Assembly: GCA_937958005.1 (NCBI GenBank)
Contig: CALGOB010000229.1
Coordinates: forward strand, 1-32,125
DNA length: 32,125 bases
Source: an uncultured Cyclobacteriaceae bacterium
GTDB taxonomy: Bacteria > Bacteroidota > Bacteroidia > Cytophagales > Cyclobacteriaceae
Direction: 5' to 3'
Shown here: positions 28,891 to 32,125 of the stretch, in pieces
Layout of the letters: every line of letters starts with the position of its first letter
Numbering within the stretch: position 1 is the first letter of the stretch
Notes under the pieces: generated by a model
Databases searched by the model: none
The model's input: only the letters and a program-made list of their open reading frames with translations
Told to the model about the DNA's origin: nothing
Translations under genes and position numbers: made by a program

Positions 28891-30954
28891 ATGAAAAAAA
28901 TATTATCACTCATAGCAGCCGTGCTGATCACTCTCAGCACCTTTGCACAAATTGACAGAAGTAAAGCCCCAGCACCTGGAGCCGCACCTGAAATCAAAAT
29001 TGGAACCGCAAAATCTTTCGAACTGAAAAACGGATTGAAAGTATTTGTAGTTGAAAACCCTAAGCTCCCAAGAGTTTCATTTTCATTGAGGTTAGACAAT
29101 GACCCATTTTTGGAAAAAGACAAAGTAGGTTATGCAGACATAGCAGGGCAGCTGCTACGAAGGGGAACCACCTCTAAAAGTAAAGCCGAATTAGATGAAG
29201 AAATTGATTTTATTGGCGCATTTTTAAATACTTCTTCCAATGGTGTTTTTGCCTCTTCATTAAGTAAGCATAAAGAGAAAGTACTTAGCTTAATGACGGA
29301 TATTCTTTTTAATCCGGCCTTTGATCAAACTGAGTTTGATAAGATTAAAAAGCAGACCATCTCCGAGTTAGCTAATCAAAAAGATGACCCAGATGCAATT
29401 GGTGGGAATGTTACAGACGTGTTGAACTATGGTGATAATCACCCATATGGTGAACTTACTACAGAGAAGACAGTGGAAAATATCACATTACAAGACACTA
29501 AAGATTTTTACAATAGGTTTTTTAAACCCAACGTAGCCTATTTAGCCATAGTCGGAGATGTGAAATTTTCTGATGCTAAAAAACTAGTGAAAAAGTATTT
29601 TTCAAAATGGGAGAAGGGATCTATTAAACAAGAAAAGTTTAATGCACCTAAAGCACCAGCTAAATCATACATAGCATTAGTAGATAGGCCAAATTCAGTA
29701 CAGTCATTAATCAACATTAGTTACCCTATTGATTTGAAAACAGGAACTCCAGATGTTGCAAAGGCCAGAGTACTAAACCAGATTTTGGGAGCAGGAGCTT
29801 CTGCCAGGCTATTCACAAACCTTAGAGAAGACAAAGGATTTACCTATGGGGCATATTCTAATCTATCAGATGACGAGTTAGTAGGTGATTTTGTGGCAAG
29901 TGCCAGTGTAAGAAATGAAGTAACAGACAGTGCAGTTTATGAATTTCTCCTTGAGATGAATAAAATTGTCAATGAGGAGGTCTCTATGGAAGAATTAAAA
30001 GATGCAAAGGCAGCCATCATCGGAAGATTTTCAAGGTCATTGGAAAACCCACAGACAATTGCCAGATTAGCTCTTAATAAGGCAAGACTAAACCTACCTC
30101 CTGACTATTACAAGAATTACCTGAAGGCCATTGAAGCGGTAACTATTCAAGACGTGAAGGCAGCCGCTAAAAAATACATACGTCCAGAAAATGCAAACAT
30201 TGTGGTGGTTGGAAAAGGGTCAGAGATCGTTGATAAGCTTAAGAAATTTGGCGAAGTGAAGTATTTTGATAATTATGGAAATAACTATGAGCCTTCTAAA
30301 GCCAAAATCCCTGCAGGATTTACTGTACAAAATGTCTTTAATAAATACTTTGATGCAATAGGTGGAAGACAAAAACTAGAGAGTTTAAAAACCTTAAGAG
30401 TAGAAATGAACGCAAACGTACAAGGACAAGCCTTGAACATTGTTCAGATGAAAAAGCAGCCAGGTAAACTAGCTATTTCTATCGCTATTGCAGGGAACAC
30501 CATGTTTGAACAAAAAGCCAATGGTGATAAAGTAAGCGTGAAGCAACTTGGTAACACAGTCCCTATAGATGAGGCAGGTAAATTTGCCCTGAAGGTAGAA
30601 GCTAATATTATACCAGAACTAGGTTATGATGAAATTGGAGTGAGTGTCAAATTAGCAGGTATAGAAAACTTGGAAGGACAGGATGCTTATGTAGTAGAGC
30701 TAGCCTATCAAGGAGGAATCAAGGTTAAAAACTATTACAGCACTGATACAGGGTTGAAATTGAGAGAAACTACCTTCGTTCAATCACCTCAAGGAGAAAT
30801 TTCCCAAGCAAGAGACTTTTCGGATTATAAAGCAATAGATGGAATTAAATTCCCTCATACAATCAAAGTCCCTCTACAACCAGGGTTTTCAGTACCTGCA
30901 AAAGTAACGTCGCTCAAATTAAATGGAGACATAGCAGATAACCAGTTTGAATAG
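28891..30954 (+). CDS. M16 non-catalytic subunit with C-terminal LolA-like domain
   Basis: A signal peptide (STFAQ) precedes an M16 clamp of about 450 residues. At the expected catalytic site it reads GYADIAGQLL (about 80-89) instead of HxxEH, so it cannot bind zinc there and is probably the substrate-binding partner of the gene upstream. The second-half GFTYGAYSNL motif is intact. From about residue 475 a separate domain of some 210 residues follows (NVFNKYFDAIGGRQKLESLK, later YYSTDTGLKLRETTF). It resembles the LolA/LolB-like outer-membrane lipoprotein-sorting fold found at the C-terminus of many Bacteroidota M16 proteins. The function of the fusion is unknown. Confidence 0.88.
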   Translation: MKKILSLIAAVLITLSTFAQIDRSKAPAPGAAPEIKIGTAKSFELKNGLKVFVVENPKLPRVSFSLRLDNDPFLEKDKVGYADIAGQLLRRGTTSKSKAELDEEIDFIGAFLNTSSNGVFASSLSKHKEKVLSLMTDILFNPAFDQTEFDKIKKQTISELANQKDDPDAIGGNVTDVLNYGDNHPYGELTTEKTVENITLQDTKDFYNRFFKPNVAYLAIVGDVKFSDAKKLVKKYFSKWEKGSIKQEKFNAPKAPAKSYIALVDRPNSVQSLINISYPIDLKTGTPDVAKARVLNQILGAGASARLFTNLREDKGFTYGAYSNLSDDELVGDFVASASVRNEVTDSAVYEFLLEMNKIVNEEVSMEELKDAKAAIIGRFSRSLENPQTIARLALNKARLNLPPDYYKNYLKAIEAVTIQDVKAAAKKYIRPENANIVVVGKGSEIVDKLKKFGEVKYFDNYGNNYEPSKAKIPAGFTVQNVFNKYFDAIGGRQKLESLKTLRVEMNANVQGQALNIVQMKKQPGKLAISIAIAGNTMFEQKANGDKVSVKQLGNTVPIDEAGKFALKVEANIIPELGYDEIGVSVKLAGIENLEGQDAYVVELAYQGGIKVKNYYSTDTGLKLRETTFVQSPQGEISQARDFSDYKAIDGIKFPHTIKVPLQPGFSVPAKVTSLKLNGDIADNQFE

Positions 30955-30981
30955 AACTAAGAGATTCCCAGTAGCGAAACC

Positions 30982-31013
30982 AAAAAAGCAGTGCATCAGT
31001 GCATTGCTTTTTT
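30982..31013 (+). terminator. Strong terminator of the M16 operon
   Basis: A 14-bp stem with one G-U pair (30982-30995 and 31000-31013; TGCATCAGTGCA at the tip) has a 4-nt loop and ends in a run of six T. It lies 27 bases past the stop codon and would work in both directions. Confidence 0.8.
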
Positions 31014-31054
31014 GATTTCTACTTCACCCCATACCGAAGATTCTCATTCCTAGA

Positions 31055-31418
31055 TCCCCCTCACTGTCTCTCGGAGAGGATACTGAAGCACTGCCAGGTC
31101 ACCTTGATAAAAGTAGGTTAAAGAATTATTTTTCTCCCAACCCAAACACAAACTGGAACTCAAACCAAATCTAATACCTGTCTCCCCCTCACTGTCTCTC
31201 GGAGAGGATACTGAAGCACTGCCAGATCATCTTGATAAAAGTAGGTTAAAGAATTATTTTTCTCCCTACCCAAACACAAACTGGAACTCAAACCAAATCT
31301 AATGCCTGCCTCCCCCTCACTGTCTCTAGGAGAGGACACTGAAGCACTGCCAGGTCACCTTGATAAAAGTAGGTTAAAGAATTTTTTTTCTCCCTACCCA
31401 AACACAAACTGGAACTCA
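31055..31418. repeat. Three tandem 128-bp repeats
   Basis: Unit 1 is 31055-31182, unit 2 is 31183-31310, and unit 3 is 31311-31418 (first 108 bases). Each begins TCCCCCTCACTGTCTCT and contains TGATAAAAGTAGGTTAAAG and CCAAACACAAACTGGAACTC. The units differ by about five substitutions from one to the next. The period is exactly 128. No open frame runs through the array, 128 is not a multiple of 3, and there are no flanking element ends. Each unit has a small CTCTCGGAGAG inverted motif. The purpose is unknown; it lies between a terminator and the putative RNA/rRNA region. Confidence 0.9.
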
Positions 31419-31512
31419 TATATATGTATTGTATGTCTACGACCTAGAGTCTAAAATCTAATATCTCAAAGTACGTCTCTTGTCTTTAACCTATCGTCTT
31501 TTGTCTAAAAAC

Positions 31513-31660
31513 CTTAAAAAGGCCAGGAGTGGATTGGCCTGTCTATATAGGATTAGCCTGGCTCCCCGCTGTCCTCCCGGCATGGAATGCTATAGTTTCA
31601 GAAAACCTCCGTTATTTCAGAAAGCTGCCGTTTCCATCGGGGCTAGGGGGTATTTTTTTC
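31513..31660 (-). ncRNA. Candidate structured RNA with its own terminator
   Basis: On the minus strand, TAGCCCCGATGGAAACGG (from 31645) is followed by a hairpin region and then GGACAGCGGGGAGC (31574-31561). CCCCG can pair with CGGGG, closing the fold. Further on, GGCCA (31539-31535 by complement) and TGGCC (31525-31521) form a stem followed by five U, an intrinsic terminator on this strand. The pattern AGCCCCGAT.g.a.CGG then hairpin then GgAcAGCGGGg recurs in many Bacteroidota genomes in my memory, and may correspond to the Flavo-1 RNA family. The 5' end is not defined here and no clear minus-strand promoter was found. An 88-codon frame across it on the plus strand is probably spurious. Confidence 0.5.
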
Positions 31661-31830
31661 CGTTACCTGTATGTGCATATAAAAATAGGTTGATGTCCAA
31701 GGGAGGCAAAAGAAGGGCATTTCTGACGGTCAATAGACGTGGATAATTATTTTAAGGCGAGCAAGCATTTGATTATCAAAGGTTTGGGTATTTTTCCGAA
31801 AAAAAAGTGAGTTTATTTTACCCGTAGCTA

Positions 31831-31860
31831 TTGCAAGTGTGCATTAGTTTATTACTTTTG
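31831..31860 (+). promoter_or_regulatory. Upstream of two tandem promoters
   Basis: TTG (31831-31833), 19 bases, TACTTTTG (31853-31860): exact fit to the Bacteroidota consensus. The transcript start would be followed by CAAACCCAAACGGGGGG, related to the leader after the second promoter. Confidence 0.55.
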
Positions 31861-31991
31861 CAAACCCAAACGGGGGGAAGCGGTTTAACAGGCCGGGTAA
31901 TGAGGTTTCAAATGCTGGTAAAAGGGATAATTTTCCCCAATTTCCCAGCTTAAGGAGGTTGAAAAAAGATTTATATTTTTTTCACATTTTA

Positions 31992-32024
31992 TTTGGAATT
32001 AGGAACTTAAATGTTTTATCTTTG
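31992..32024 (+). promoter_or_regulatory. Strong promoter, probably of an rRNA operon
   Basis: TTTG (31992-31995), 21 bases, TATCTTTG (32017-32024), with an AT-rich upstream stretch (31965-31990) that resembles an UP element. After the -7 element comes CAACCCGATTCAAACGGAGCG, a stem (CCCGATTC with GGATTGGG) around AAACGG. Leaders of this shape are typical in front of 16S rRNA in Cytophagales. The 16S gene itself is not in the window, so this is inference. Confidence 0.6.
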
Positions 32025-32125
32025 CAACCCGATTCAAACGGAGCGGATTGGGAAAAGGGGACAGTAGGTTTCAATGTTTACCGGAAAGCCGGTGGGCAGT
32101 GTCGCAAGACAGCATTTCACAGGGG
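32025..32125 (+). other. Transcribed leader at the window edge, probably pre-16S
   Basis: About 100 bases with no reading frame. They include the stem near 32028-32053, CCGG/CCGG arms around 32081-32094 (ACCGGAAAGCCGGT), and a GTCGCAAGAC hairpin at about 32100-32109. This density of small stems fits an rRNA leader. The window ends before any mature 16S sequence. Confidence 0.4.

Noticed and set aside
31055-31418. Tandem repeats as a CRISPR array
   Set aside because: Units are contiguous 128-bp copies with no short repeats separated by unique spacers, and no cas genes are present.
31480-31746. 88-codon plus-strand frame in the right-hand gene-free region
   Set aside because: It lies antisense to a pairing, terminator-ended RNA candidate; its Cys/Pro/Arg-rich composition is not protein-like, and related frames in Bacteroidota are probably over-annotations of the same conserved non-coding sequence.

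Overview
The window looks like chromosomal DNA from a Bacteroidota bacterium, most likely a Cytophagales member (Marivirga- or cyclobacterium-like). The reasons are the AT-rich composition, matches to the Bacteroidota promoter pattern (TTG, about 19-21 bases, then TAnnTTTG), weak Shine-Dalgarno signals, and lineage-typical families: eukaryote-like ProRS, FloA with NfeD, a BT_3928-like DoxX/MauE protein, a DUF1599 protein, a folP-cdaA pair, paired M16 peptidases, and a FadL/OmpP1-like porin. The genus is inference.

Layout. 1-950 is gene-free: a terminator, a GC-rich block of strong hairpins, and a possible decayed gene. 1051-3441 holds an SSS-family sodium:solute symporter and a DUF6090-like protein. 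3613-6818 (minus strand) holds floA, nfeD and proS. 6961-9982 holds a secreted Ser/Arg-rich protein and a FadL-like outer-membrane protein. 9959-12161 (minus strand) holds aroK, a BT_3928-like membrane protein and a duplicated DUF1599 protein. 12214-13884 holds folP and the c-di-AMP synthase cdaA, both apparently with TTG starts.

14203-23677 is the most coherent metabolic block: a PAP2/vanadium-haloperoxidase-fold lipoprotein, a GH37 trehalase lipoprotein, an SGLT-like symporter, glycerol kinase, glycerol-3-phosphate dehydrogenase, and a GH13 alpha-glucosidase. Together these suggest scavenging of compatible solutes, namely trehalose and possibly a glucosyl-glycerol type glycoside: uptake by the symporter, cleavage by the GH13 enzyme, and glycerol burned through GlpK/GlpD. 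A 174-bp MITE-like element with perfect 19-bp terminal inverted repeats and a perfect 10-bp target duplication sits between the last gene and its terminator.

24161-27127 holds a metallophosphoesterase (TTG start), a GDPD lipoprotein and an adenosine-kinase-like PfkB kinase. 27492-30954 holds an active M16 peptidase next to an HxxEH-lacking M16 partner with a C-terminal LolA-like domain. The right end is gene-free: three tandem 128-bp repeats, a candidate structured minus-strand RNA ending in an intrinsic terminator, and two tandem promoters with related leaders that probably drive an rRNA operon starting just beyond the window.
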